A stretch of DNA of 53,654 nt from Bacillota bacterium (GTDB lineage Bacteria; Eremiobacterota; SpSt-956; JAKJGF01). Under the pieces are notes generated by a model. It ran no database searches, was not told the origin of the DNA, and worked only from the letters and a program-made list of their open reading frames with translations. Positions 8,203 to 16,593 of this stretch are shown one piece after another. The position numbers and the translations under genes were made by a program. The stretch spans positions 1 through 53,654 of the forward strand of contig JAKPQU010000624.1 of assembly GCA_029555925.1 (NCBI GenBank), written 5' to 3'. Position 1 is the first letter of the stretch. Each line of letters opens with the position of its first letter.

Positions 8203-8658
8203 ATGATAAAATCGAAAGTTTATTTGGATACAACAGTACCAAGTGCATATTTTGACAATAGAACTACTGATAGGCAGCGACTTACCAGAGAGTTCTGGGA
8301 TGAATGCTTACCGGAACTGGAAATATTTATTTCTGACATTGTTCTGGCAGAAATCACTAATACATCTGATATTCAGCGACGTACAGAAATAGAAAGTCTG
8401 GTCAAAAATTTTCAGATATTGATTTTTAATGAAGAAGCAAGTAAACTGGCTGATGAATATATTAAACATGGTTTATTCCCGGAAAAAAGCATAGATGATG
8501 CAACCCATGTTGCCATAGCAGTTGTAAATGGTATTGATTATCTGGCCAGTTGGAATTTTAAACATCTGGTTAAAGTAAAGACCAAAAGGGGCATAAACTT
8601 AATTAATATATTAAAGGGATATAATTTTATTGAGATTGTAACTCCTCCGGAGTTGTAG
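8203..8658 (+). CDS. PIN-domain ribonuclease toxin (second copy of the subfamily)
   Basis: A 151-residue PIN protein with KVYLDTTVPSAYF (first Asp at residue 8), the ISDIVLAEITNT segment carrying the conserved Glu, and SIDDATHVAIAVVNGIDYLAS with the later acidic residues. It is a paralogue of the protein at 1432-1911 and encodes the same toxin type. GAGGT lies about 10 bases before the ATG. A small putative antitoxin follows 29 bases downstream. Confidence 0.82.
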   Translation: MIKSKVYLDTTVPSAYFDNRTTDRQRLTREFWDECLPELEIFISDIVLAEITNTSDIQRRTEIESLVKNFQILIFNEEASKLADEYIKHGLFPEKSIDDATHVAIAVVNGIDYLASWNFKHLVKVKTKRGINLINILKGYNFIEIVTPPEL

Positions 8659-8687
8659 AATTTTGAACTGCAGGGGGTGACCCGACC

Positions 8688-8870
8688 ATGAGAGAAATAA
8701 CAGAAGCCGAGAAAGAGCAAATCTGGAAGGAAGTTAAAGAGGAATTTCCGGAAGATGAGATGATGCAGGAAATTCATTATATACGTACGGTTCATTATCT
8801 TTTGACAAAGGATCTATCCACTGAAGATCGTATAAAATTTTATAATTCTTACCTTCCTGTCAAAGTCTGA
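8688..8870 (+). CDS. Small acidic partner of the PIN toxin (putative antitoxin)
   Basis: A 60-residue, highly charged helical protein (AEKEQIWKEVKEEFPEDEMM near the N-terminus). A strong GGGGGTGA ribosome-binding site lies 8 bases before the ATG. It follows the PIN gene on the same strand, so it is the likely cognate antitoxin, although no family can be named. Its 3' end is only 5 bases from the convergent end of tnpB. Confidence 0.6.
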   Translation: MREITEAEKEQIWKEVKEEFPEDEMMQEIHYIRTVHYLLTKDLSTEDRIKFYNSYLPVKV

Positions 8871-8875
8871 ATTAC

Positions 8876-9919
8876 CTACGAATAAATTCGCAGGGTTCCT
8901 GCTTCTCTGACCGTGCTTGCCTTCGGCTGAAAACCTTCAGGTAGAGGCACAATCTCCACAGGCGTTAATTCCCTGTATTCCACAGGTACTGATTTCTTAT
9001 TTAAATCTAATTTCCCTATATATTTTACTGTATTGGCTGATTTAATATCTCTGTCTTCACTATAACCACATATATTACAGGTGAATATCCTGTCTGAAAG
9101 AGAGATTTCTACAATATTACCGCACTTATGACACCATTTCGTTGTCGGCAAACTCCTGTCCAGTATTATCACCTGTCCCGATTGCTCTAATTTACTCTTT
9201 ATCGTTCCAAGTGCTGAATTTTGAACCGCTTTGCCGAATAACCCTTTATGCCACCCCTTTATATTCTCATTCTGCATATAGATTAATTCATTCTTTCTTA
9301 ACAGGTCGGATACTATCTTATTTGCTTTATCTCTCCTCTGATTGGCTATATGTTCATATTCCCTTCTTATGGCAAGGCGTATCTTATATCTATTCTCTGA
9401 ACCCTTTTCCCTGCGATGTAATTTCTTCTGCAGAGTCTTAAGGCGTTTACTTTCTCCAATAGATATATTATATTTCTCACCTTCCGATGTGGTTATTGTC
9501 GTCTTTATTCCAAAATCCAATCCTGTTGATTCATTCTTTTTCTTTATAGCTGCAGAACAGGATACAGACTTATAACATGTTAAATGTATGTAATAACCTG
9601 ATGGTTTCTTTATTAATTTTGCATCGCCTATCTCATAACAGGGTTTTATCTGATCCAATCCCCTTACTATAAGAGGTCTTCTGAGGCCATTTATCTTTAT
9701 ACGATTTCTACCGGCTATTTTATGGGTTACTCCATATTGAGATAGCTCGATCGAATTATATTCACTTTTATATCTTAATTTCCCGACATGGCCACCATTC
9801 TTTTTTCTTGCCGATAAACCTCTTATATTACACTGAAGCGTTTTTAATACATCCTGACGATTTTTAGCCGGAAGATATTTCAGCGTTCTCTCTTCTTCCT
9901 CTCTATCTTTGTTCAGCAC
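8876..9919 (-). CDS. tnpB: TnpB (IS200/IS605-type RuvC nuclease), N-terminally short and solitary
   Basis: A 347-residue TnpB. The RuvC residues are present: D135 in GLDFGIKT, E218 in MQNENIKGW and D291 in EDRDIKSANT. The zinc ribbon is intact (C263/C266 and C281/C284). TnpB proteins are RNA-guided DNA nucleases that maintain IS200/IS605 elements. Typical family members have about 50-70 more residues at the N-terminus (the first WED/REC part); here an in-frame TGA lies two codons before the GTG start. GGAGG nevertheless sits 9 bases upstream of that GTG. No TnpA gene is present. The 3' end abuts an antitoxin gene, leaving no separate right end for the element. Confidence 0.85.
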   Translation of the reverse strand: MLNKDREEEERTLKYLPAKNRQDVLKTLQCNIRGLSARKKNGGHVGKLRYKSEYNSIELSQYGVTHKIAGRNRIKINGLRRPLIVRGLDQIKPCYEIGDAKLIKKPSGYYIHLTCYKSVSCSAAIKKKNESTGLDFGIKTTITTSEGEKYNISIGESKRLKTLQKKLHRREKGSENRYKIRLAIRREYEHIANQRRDKANKIVSDLLRKNELIYMQNENIKGWHKGLFGKAVQNSALGTIKSKLEQSGQVIILDRSLPTTKWCHKCGNIVEISLSDRIFTCNICGYSEDRDIKSANTVKYIGKLDLNKKSVPVEYRELTPVEIVPLPEGFQPKASTVREAGTLRIYS

Positions 9920-9980
9920 TATTCACTGCCTCCGGGCAAACTGGCACAAATTCCGTATAATTTATTAATGTCCGCTGACC

Positions 9981-10223
9981 TCATATCATCAATAATCCGG
10001 CAAGGGAAATATCTTCGTCAAGATCTTCCCAGTGTATGCCTATCCCTTTACCTATCAATCTCCAGTTATTTCTTTCTTTGTCTGTCGCTTTACTCAATAA
10101 CGGGAACCATTCAATAGGAGCACTGACTTCTCTTCCGTCTAAAAGTCTCACATGCAACATGTCCTCACTGAACCATACTTCATTAATCAAGCTCATTCTG
10201 GATTTAACTCCTGAAGTATTCAT
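9981..10223 (-). CDS. DUF2442 protein
   Basis: About 80 residues from the ATG at 10223 (GGAGGG 8 bases upstream). The upstream extension of the open frame overlaps the previous gene in another frame and is rejected. The core VWFSEDMLHVRLLDGREVSA, the aromatic PIEWFPLL segment and WRLIGKGIGIHWEDLDEDIS are the DUF2442 signature. DUF2442 proteins are usually encoded after a DUF4160 gene and are suspected toxin-antitoxin-like pairs; the biochemical role is not established from the sequence. Confidence 0.82.
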   Translation of the reverse strand: MNTSGVKSRMSLINEVWFSEDMLHVRLLDGREVSAPIEWFPLLSKATDKERNNWRLIGKGIGIHWEDLDEDISLAGLLMI

Positions 10224-10440
10224 TCCATTTACCCTCCAAAAAATTACGATTTTCTTCCACCAGTTTACGTAACTGAGTAAGTTCTTTTGAATTATATCCA
10301 AGAGACACATCAAGTCTTACAGGATTAAGCCAGAATTTGACATATTTACTGCCAGTCTCTATATGAATATGAGCAGGTTCATTACCTTCATTGCTAAAAA
10401 AGAAAAATCTGTGTCCATTAATTTTTAGAACTGTCGGCAT
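10204..10440 (-). CDS. DUF4160 protein
   Basis: A 78-residue protein with the DUF4160 signature: MPTVLKINGHRFFFFSNEGN, EPAHIHIE and KFWLNPVRL. It is the first gene of a two-gene unit with DUF2442, overlapping it by 20 bases. GGGGTAG before the ATG can act as ribosome-binding site. Proposed to belong to a type II toxin-antitoxin-like module; which member is toxic is unknown. Confidence 0.85.
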   Translation of the reverse strand: MPTVLKINGHRFFFFSNEGNEPAHIHIETGSKYVKFWLNPVRLDVSLGYNSKELTQLRKLVEENRNFLEGKWNEYFRS

Positions 10441-10649
10441 CTACCCCGAAAACCTTTCATAGAAATATATCAAATTCAATCTATATATTTTATTATATAT
10501 TATAAAATTTTGATTTACAAGATTCAGTTTTCCTGGCCTGGTTTTTTACATAGCAAGGGAAATATCTTCATAGATATAAGTTATCTTATTGATATTAAAT
10601 GTATTATATATTATAATTAAGATATAAACTATAGAGGAAGGTGTTTTAT

Positions 10650-10973
10650 ATGGCAGTAAAAGAACAGGTAAGAAGAGGGAAAAAATTCAATCTCTTTCTT
10701 ACAGAGGAAGAGCACAGAAAGGTTAAAGCAAAATCTGCTTTAAAGGGTATCACTATGCAGGAGTATATAGTTAGCCTGATCTGCAATAGTGATAAAGACG
10801 AGGATGAAGAGTGGAATAATTTGATGAAATCCATTGAAAACGCTCCTGAAGAAGAACCTGATGAAATAGATTTACAGATAATAGAGAGGGCAAAAATAGA
10901 AAAGGCAAGAGGAGAAATCGAAGATTATGACGATGACCTGAAGGAACTTGATAATGAAGGTTCAAATAACTAA
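10650..10973 (+). CDS. Probable ribbon-helix-helix antitoxin
   Basis: About 107 residues from the ATG at 10650; AGGAAGG lies 8 bases upstream, whereas the in-frame GTG at 10641 overlaps that site. The N-terminal part (KKFNLFLTEEEHRKVKAKSA, then GITMQEYIVSLI) has the look of a ribbon-helix-helix DNA-binding domain. The remainder is very acidic (DEDEEWNN, EEEPDEID), suited to neutralising a basic toxin. The next gene is a RelE toxin and overlaps the 3' end by 20 bases. Confidence 0.75.
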   Translation: MAVKEQVRRGKKFNLFLTEEEHRKVKAKSALKGITMQEYIVSLICNSDKDEDEEWNNLMKSIENAPEEEPDEIDLQIIERAKIEKARGEIEDYDDDLKELDNEGSNN

Positions 10974-11205
10974 ATCTGCACGAAAAGAGATTAACAACCT
11001 GGATAAAGATATTAAAAAGAAAGTCAATAAAGAGATACGATTAATAAGACAGGGCAAAGGTAGAATTACCTTATTAAAAGGCAGTAAATACGAAGGGAAG
11101 ATAAAAGTTGATAATTACCGGATTCGCTTTGAGTTAGACCGAAAAAACAAAGTAATATTAATAACCGGTGTACCTTTACGAAAAGAAGCATATAGAGATT
11201 TATAA
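10954..11205 (+). CDS. RelE/ParE-family toxin
   Basis: About 83 residues. The ATG at 10954 is preferred to the upstream TTG because AAGGAA precedes it at a suitable distance. The sequence KVQITKSARKEINNLDKDIK, IRLIRQGKGRITLLKGSKYE, GKIKVDNYRIRFELD, then VILITGVPLRKEAY has the compact RelE/ParE fold with the basic YRIRFE strand. It is expected to be an mRNA interferase or gyrase poison restrained by the upstream antitoxin. Confidence 0.85.
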   Translation: MKVQITKSARKEINNLDKDIKKKVNKEIRLIRQGKGRITLLKGSKYEGKIKVDNYRIRFELDRKNKVILITGVPLRKEAYRDL

Positions 11206-11265
11206 TTCCAGGGAAATTTTCCAGATGAGCCCCCAGTATTCTGCATAAGTAATAGAAAACTCTTA

Positions 11266-13128
11266 TTATTTATTTGTCTGAACCGGCATGGGCGGGGTGA
11301 CAGTCTTCCCCATAATACCGCTCATCCTCTCTGTAAGAATATTAATCCTGTCACAGAGTATTTTAGCCATATTCAAATTTAATTCCGGATAATGGTTGAG
11401 CAAATATAAAAAATTATCTTTAGAAATAACATATAATTCTGCTCTATCAGAAACTACTGATGCTGACAGGCTCCGTCTGGTATCTGAAATAACAGCCATT
11501 TCTCCCAGTATATCCCCTTTATCCAGTGTTCTGAATTCTCTCGCACTATGGCCTGTATTATAATACAGACTTATCCGGCCTGATTTGATTATATAAAAAT
11601 CATCTGCCATATCTCCCTGATTAAATAAAAGTGCCCCTTTATCATATCTCTTCAGTCTTATCCTGGAAGATATTCTGTCAAGCTGCTCTTTCGAAAGAAC
11701 ATTAAAAAAAGGACTGCCCCCTATAATATCGGTTTTCTTCTTCATTTTAGCAAGTTCTGCTTTATCTTTATGATATAAATAATCATCATTCAGAGAGGCT
11801 GTTAATTTTTCAGTCGCCATATCAATTCTCCGGCAGAGCACTTTAGAGAGATTAATACCGAGAGAAGGATATTTTTCGAGCATATTTATAAAATGCTCCT
11901 TTGTAATCACATAGATTTCAGATACAGGTGACGTTACTGCAGCGGACAGACTTCTGGTATTGCCGGAAATCACTCCTATTTCTCCTAACATATCACCTTT
12001 TTTAAGAGTGGCGAAGGTTTTTATGTTATTATATACCAGCACATCTCCCGATTTAATTATATATACTTCATCTGCCACGGTACCTTCGGTAAATATTACA
12101 TCATCTTTTACATATTTCTTAAGTTTAATTTTTTGAGAAAGTTTTTTTATATCTTCTCTGGAAAGAACATTAAAAAATTGAAGCAAACCTATAATTTCAG
12201 ACTTTTTATTGGTTTTATCCAGTTCTTCCTTTACAGATTGATCTTTTATAAAAGGACAGCCAATGGAAAGATAATGCTCATTAATCTCATCTTTTCTGCA
12301 TTTTCCTGCCTGATTGAATCTTCTCATAAGAAACCTGTATTTCAAAATATTATGATGTGCTCTCGTATTTAAATTAAAAGCCCTGTCCAGATGTACAGTT
12401 TCTTTATTATTTAAATACACTTCCACTTCTGAAATACATGCCAGCATATCAGTCATCCAGTTTTGTTTATAAAATAATATCTTTTCACCAAAACGATCAA
12501 TAAAAATTTCTTTTTCTCTGTTACCTGTATTAAATATATTGCCTTTTTTCTTTTCCTGATAAAATTTTTCTAAAACAACATGCAATACATCCTTCATTTC
12601 AGCCAGTTTCAAATTTTTAATTTCTTCCTGGTTGTATGTACCAAGCTGTATACTGCAAATAATAAAACCCATTACATCTGTCATGCCGTCATAAAATTCT
12701 GCTTCTTTCTGTTCATTTTCATCTTCTGACAAAATCCGGAAATTCATACGGGAAATCCTGATTATTTCCTTATCCAGAAAGTATTCCAGAAAAGTAAAAT
12801 TATCAACAGGATAAGCAAAATCCAGAAGAGGCCTCATAGCAGTTTCACCTTCTGCCACGTTAGAGCCAATGCGCTCTAAAGCACCAATAAATTCCTTATT
12901 CTTCTTCTGTTTTATCAGAATATCAGTAACAAACATCAGATCTTCCTTTAAATTCACAACAATATCCTCTAAAACCGGCTTAATATAAGGTATATTATTC
13001 AACAAATCAGTTATTCTGGATAGAGAATTACGCAGATAGTCAATATAATATTTTCTATGTTCCTCTTTAGCGGTACGTATGATATCAACAATTTCATCTA
13101 TAGACCACAGGGCGTAACACTTATTCAT
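11266..13128 (-). CDS. Protein with two C-terminal cyclic-nucleotide-binding domains
   Basis: A 620-residue soluble protein. Residues about 1-320 are a helical region I do not recognise. Residues about 325-450 and 475-600 are two cAMP/cGMP-binding (CRP-like) domains: each has FFNVLS at its start, an 'F-x-x-G-x-x-A-D' turn (FTEGTVADEVYIIKSG; FNQGDMADDFYIIKSG) and a phosphate-binding cassette (GEIGVISGNTRSLSAAV; GEMAVISDTRRSLSASV) with Glu and Arg retained. No DNA-binding helix follows, so it is probably a signal-sensing scaffold rather than a transcription factor. The stop overlaps nothing, but its start overlaps the end of the upstream gene by 4 bases. Confidence 0.8.
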   Translation of the reverse strand: MNKCYALWSIDEIVDIIRTAKEEHRKYYIDYLRNSLSRITDLLNNIPYIKPVLEDIVVNLKEDLMFVTDILIKQKKNKEFIGALERIGSNVAEGETAMRPLLDFAYPVDNFTFLEYFLDKEIIRISRMNFRILSEDENEQKEAEFYDGMTDVMGFIICSIQLGTYNQEEIKNLKLAEMKDVLHVVLEKFYQEKKKGNIFNTGNREKEIFIDRFGEKILFYKQNWMTDMLACISEVEVYLNNKETVHLDRAFNLNTRAHHNILKYRFLMRRFNQAGKCRKDEINEHYLSIGCPFIKDQSVKEELDKTNKKSEIIGLLQFFNVLSREDIKKLSQKIKLKKYVKDDVIFTEGTVADEVYIIKSGDVLVYNNIKTFATLKKGDMLGEIGVISGNTRSLSAAVTSPVSEIYVITKEHFINMLEKYPSLGINLSKVLCRRIDMATEKLTASLNDDYLYHKDKAELAKMKKKTDIIGGSPFFNVLSKEQLDRISSRIRLKRYDKGALLFNQGDMADDFYIIKSGRISLYYNTGHSAREFRTLDKGDILGEMAVISDTRRSLSASVVSDRAELYVISKDNFLYLLNHYPELNLNMAKILCDRINILTERMSGIMGKTVTPPMPVQTNK

Positions 13129-13838
13129 TTCAAGACTCCTTTTGCTTCTATTATCATTTCAAGAATATTGAGATTAACAAGACCTTTCCATATTTTTGAC
13201 AGGCCTTTTTCCGCATCTGCAGGTTTTTTATTTTGAAAAGCTCTTTCAATCATTTCCAGTGCTTCTTCCATATAAAGCAACCCTGTTTCGAACAAATCGG
13301 TGAATTCATCCGTTTCCAGATCTTTTTTCTCCATCTCCTCTATTAATTGTACAAGTTCCCCTTCCTGTATATCGTAAATTGTATCCCGCAAATCATCCAG
13401 TTTTTCCCATAAATCTTCTTCCGGAACAGTTCCCTGTCTTATGGCATTTATAAGATGTTTCAATCCGATGAAAAGAGACGAATTCTCCACCCTCCTGGCA
13501 GCTTCTTTTTCCAGAAACAGTTCTTCCGAAAGAGAAGTAAAATAATTAAAAAATTCAAGTTCTTTATAGATGTCATTCAAAAGAGGAGCTGCCTGGCCGT
13601 TAGTTTTTTCAATCATCTGAAGATAGATATCATCTCCGCCTGCAGCATAATCTTCGAGATTTAATGCCATGATATTAAAAAGATGTTTCACTTCTCCCAG
13701 TAAGTCATAGAATCTGTCAATATCGGGAATATGTTTATTAAAATCTTCAGTCACGGCAGACACGGAATTAATTATGGTATTATTGTCTTCATGGTTCATA
13801 TTATATTTCAGCCACCAGAAAAAATGTGGAATATTCAA
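13125..13838 (-). CDS. Unknown acidic helical protein, coupled to the cNMP-binding protein
   Basis: About 237 residues, predicted all-helical, strongly acidic; no family recognised. The start is uncertain: GAGGTG lies 6 bases before a TTG at 13838 (used here); an internal ATG at 13799 and a GTG at 13847 are alternatives. It overlaps the cyclic-nucleotide-binding gene by 4 bases and follows the 613-residue gene by about 25 bases, so all three are read together. It also shares helical 'E-E-D-L-W-E-K-L' style repeats reminiscent of the N-terminal part of the next gene, but homology is not clear. Confidence 0.6.
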   Translation of the reverse strand: MNIPHFFWWLKYNMNHEDNNTIINSVSAVTEDFNKHIPDIDRFYDLLGEVKHLFNIMALNLEDYAAGGDDIYLQMIEKTNGQAAPLLNDIYKELEFFNYFTSLSEELFLEKEAARRVENSSLFIGLKHLINAIRQGTVPEEDLWEKLDDLRDTIYDIQEGELVQLIEEMEKKDLETDEFTDLFETGLLYMEEALEMIERAFQNKKPADAEKGLSKIWKGLVNLNILEMIIEAKGVLK

Positions 13839-13864
13839 TATCATCACCTCATGTGTTTCTTAAT

Positions 13865-15706
13865 TTAAAATCCATAGGTTTTTTTCAGCTCTCTTATATA
13901 GTTCTCCAGTTTAACGTTAGCCTGTTGCAAAGTTATTTTACCTTTACGTACCTCCTGAAACAAACGTTCTCTGTTCCAGGCTATGTCCTGTTCCATAGTC
14001 TCAGGATAATTACGGCCGTTGTAATTTATATTATCTCCATTGTTCAACGCTATTTCATCAGGAGTATTTATATCAGGAACTTCATCAGGGGTGTTTATAT
14101 TATTAGCCCCTCTGTTTCCCGGCACTTCACCCGGGGTCTTTATATTATTATACCCTCTGTTTCCCGGCACTTCACCGGGAGTCTTTACATTAAGCTTGTT
14201 CAATTTTTTTATATCAAACCAGTCATTAACACTTATTTTTCCATCCTGCATAAGTTTATTAAGCTCTTCTCGGGATAATTCTCCGTTGTTAAAGGCTTCG
14301 CCGAGCTTTTTCACATCAACTATGCCGTCTTCTACATCCTGCAGAAGATTTTTGAGATTACTGCTCTTATTACCGGCAAAGAGTTCATCTACCGAATTGC
14401 CTGCCCTGTTGATTGTATTTTTTATACCATTTCCTGCATCATCTATAAGACCCTTCAGGCCATCACCTGCATCTCCGATTTTATTCAGTAAATTTTCACC
14501 TGTTTCTCCTATTTTATTCAACACATTATTGGCTGTTTTACCTGCAGTATTATATGCAGCTTTTCCTGCATCCATAGTCAGCACATCCCATGTTTCCTGT
14601 GCAGTTTTGCCTAAAAAGGAAGTTATTTCATTGGCACCTTTACTGCCAAGTTCCTTTACAGGTGTGTAAATAAGGGTTTTACTGTCAAGGTTCGTAAGAG
14701 GCTTTGCTATTTTATCTGCTATATTAAATACTCCTTCTGTTACCAGCTCTTTTGCAGCGCCGGCGCCTGACTTTACAGCCTGATATGCTTCCGGTGCGAC
14801 GGATTCAAGTAATTTATCTCCTGCAGCGCCGAGTTTACTCAGACCCTGCCCTGCCCATTTAACAGCCACGCCGGAATAAAGAAGGGCAGAACCTGCAACT
14901 TTAACTCCGGCATAACCGACATCCAGTGCAGCTTCCTTGTAATCACCCCGGCTATATGCATTTTTTGCATCTACCAGAGTGCCTGATGCGCCTAAAGTGG
15001 CCATACCGTCTATTTCATTTGCCAGTTTCTGAGTGGCTTCGGCACTTTCAAGATTGGATTTATTTATGTCCTGCTGGGAGTTGAGCAGGTTACCTACATG
15101 ATCCTTATTGGAAGATTTATTTTTTGCCAGTCCCATCTGTTTTTTATCTGTCTCTTCATTCTGTTTCTGCAGTTCATACTGGTCGACTCCTGTAATGGCA
15201 CTTTTCAGCATCACATCGGGGTTTGCTTTCTCAATCCCTTCCTGCACCAGTTGTCCGGCCTGTTCACTTGTTTCATTGCCGGTTATTTCTGCATCAATCT
15301 GGTTTTTCATAAAGGTTTTATATCTCTCAGGGTCCGACTTTTTTAGATCTGAAAGCCACTTCTGTTTACGGTTCTGATCAACATATTTACTGTCATCATC
15401 AGATTTGCCTGTAACCCATTTATAAGCATCTTCCGATTTGTCAGATATCCATTTATTAACTTTATTATATACGGAAGGTTCACTGCCGGACTTATCAGCA
15501 ACAGGTGACTGTGATGGTTCTGACTTTAATTTTTCTTTTGCCTGTTTTGACAATTCAACAGTTTCTCCCTTAGCAGCAGTTACAGGTGCTGTATCTTTCT
15601 GTTGTGTTGTTTCAGAGGTTTTCTGGCCGGTGACCGGCTTTTTATCAATCTTCGGAGGAATATATTGTGTGTGTTTTGTGTCAACCTGCATAGTATTCAT
15701 CTCCAT
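13865..15706 (-). CDS. Large unknown protein, exported or effector-like
   Basis: 613 residues; no signal peptide and no recognised domain. Residues 1-50 are polar and disordered; residues about 50-60 (ETVELSKQAKEKL) resemble the short motif of FlgM/flagellar export substrates. The middle is rich in Ala/Gly amphipathic helices (AALDVGYAGVKVAGSALLY, GETGENLLNKIGDAGDGLK), and residues 525-565 carry two near-identical KTPGEVPGNRG repeats followed by NTPDEVPD and NTPDE. Such layouts occur in pre-toxin or type III-type effector proteins, but this is inference. GAGAG lies 6 bases before an ATG at 15700, so translation may begin two codons inside this frame. It is the first gene of a three-gene unit. 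Confidence 0.6.
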   Translation of the reverse strand: MEMNTMQVDTKHTQYIPPKIDKKPVTGQKTSETTQQKDTAPVTAAKGETVELSKQAKEKLKSEPSQSPVADKSGSEPSVYNKVNKWISDKSEDAYKWVTGKSDDDSKYVDQNRKQKWLSDLKKSDPERYKTFMKNQIDAEITGNETSEQAGQLVQEGIEKANPDVMLKSAITGVDQYELQKQNEETDKKQMGLAKNKSSNKDHVGNLLNSQQDINKSNLESAEATQKLANEIDGMATLGASGTLVDAKNAYSRGDYKEAALDVGYAGVKVAGSALLYSGVAVKWAGQGLSKLGAAGDKLLESVAPEAYQAVKSGAGAAKELVTEGVFNIADKIAKPLTNLDSKTLIYTPVKELGSKGANEITSFLGKTAQETWDVLTMDAGKAAYNTAGKTANNVLNKIGETGENLLNKIGDAGDGLKGLIDDAGNGIKNTINRAGNSVDELFAGNKSSNLKNLLQDVEDGIVDVKKLGEAFNNGELSREELNKLMQDGKISVNDWFDIKKLNKLNVKTPGEVPGNRGYNNIKTPGEVPGNRGANNINTPDEVPDINTPDEIALNNGDNINYNGRNYPETMEQDIAWNRERLFQEVRKGKITLQQANVKLENYIRELKKTYGF

Positions 15707-16001
15707 CTCTCTTTATATATTTCAGTTCTTATTATAGATTAAATATTTCAATAGAAAAATCCTTCCCAAAATCCGTTATATTGCCTGGAAAGACAGGAAA
15801 AAGTATTAAAAACAATGAATGGTATATGGTTGAATCGGAAAAAATTTCTTTCTGAACATCGCCGGGATTACATATTACAGTGGAAAATTTGAGGATTATA
15901 ATAAATTATTTAGATAAACTGCCTTTACTTAATTTTCATCTAAAGCTTTATTTTACGCCATTTAACGTGAAATTTTCTATACCTTTAAATTGCCAGTTTT
16001 A
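15707..16001. other. Gene-free spacer with one 84-bp family repeat
   Basis: An AT-rich spacer upstream of the 613-residue gene and downstream of the coiled-coil gene. It has no reading frame; the right third is a copy of the 84-bp dispersed repeat. Confidence 0.7.
15903..15991. repeat. 84-bp dispersed repeat (family B), copy 1
   Basis: Begins AAATTATTTAGATAAACTGC and ends ACCTTTAAATT. It shares the layout of the copies at 34276, 34680, 53347 and 53431: ATTTAGATAAA, then ATCTAAAGC, then TTTAACGTGAAATTTTC. Inverted segments (TTTAGAT/ATCTAAA) suggest a folded transcript or a small mobile repeat. Confidence 0.8.
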
Positions 16002-16490
16002 TTAACATGCTTCCAGTTTAACAATTCTTTCTTCATGATCTTCCAGTTGATTGGAATGCTCTATCTGTCTTGCACTCAATACGGGCAATTCCTGTTTGAA
16101 CCCTTCATTGCTGGTTACCAGATTTGATATATAGGATAACATTTTATGTATTTTATTATTGAACCGGTCTTCTCTCTCATTCATTTTCACTTCATAATCG
16201 AATTGCCTTTTAAATAGATAAGTCTGTCCGTCATCCATTTTTTCAATTTTATCTTCAAGTCTGTCGATTTTGCTTTCGAGTTTAGCCTGTCTTTCTTCGA
16301 GTTTAGCCTGTCTTTCTTCGAGTTTTGTCTGTCTTTCTTCGAGTTTTGTCTGTCTTTCTTCGAGTTTTGTCTGTCTTTCTTCGAGTCTTATCTGACCTTC
16401 TTCGAGTCTTTTCTGACCTTCTTTTAACTCGTTAATAGAAGATTCCATTCTGTCAAGTTTACTCAATATCTGTTTTAATAGTTCTTCCAT
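16002..16490 (-). CDS. Heptad-repeat coiled-coil protein
   Basis: A 162-residue protein that is almost entirely coiled coil. Residues about 25-75 are six or more exact 7-residue units of the type RLEERQT / KLEERQT / KLEERQA, encoded by a 21-bp DNA tandem repeat; longer charged helices follow. AAGGAGA lies 6 bases before the ATG. Related proteins in other bacteria are often annotated as DUF-type or myosin-like coiled coils; function is unknown. No membrane segment or signal peptide. Confidence 0.75.
   Translation of the reverse strand: MEELLKQILSKLDRMESSINELKEGQKRLEEGQIRLEERQTKLEERQTKLEERQTKLEERQAKLEERQAKLESKIDRLEDKIEKMDDGQTYLFKRQFDYEVKMNEREDRFNNKIHKMLSYISNLVTSNEGFKQELPVLSARQIEHSNQLEDHEERIVKLEAC
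16268..16395. repeat. 21-bp tandem repeat inside the coiled-coil gene
   Basis: Six consecutive units close to TCTTTCTTCGAGTTTTGTCTG (on +), differing at one or two positions. Each unit encodes a single heptad on the minus strand. Unit number is likely to vary between strains. Confidence 0.85.
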
Positions 16491-16593
16491 GGTAATCTCC
16501 TTTATTACATATAAGGACTCAGATAATTGTTGAGATGGGAAGCATCATTGTAAGCTGTATATAAATAAATATTATATTGTTTTTACACATAAG

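Noticed and set aside
9920..9980. Possible missing N-terminus of TnpB in another frame
   Set aside because: The frames read KLYGICASLPGGSE and a stop, with no recognisable TnpB start motif.
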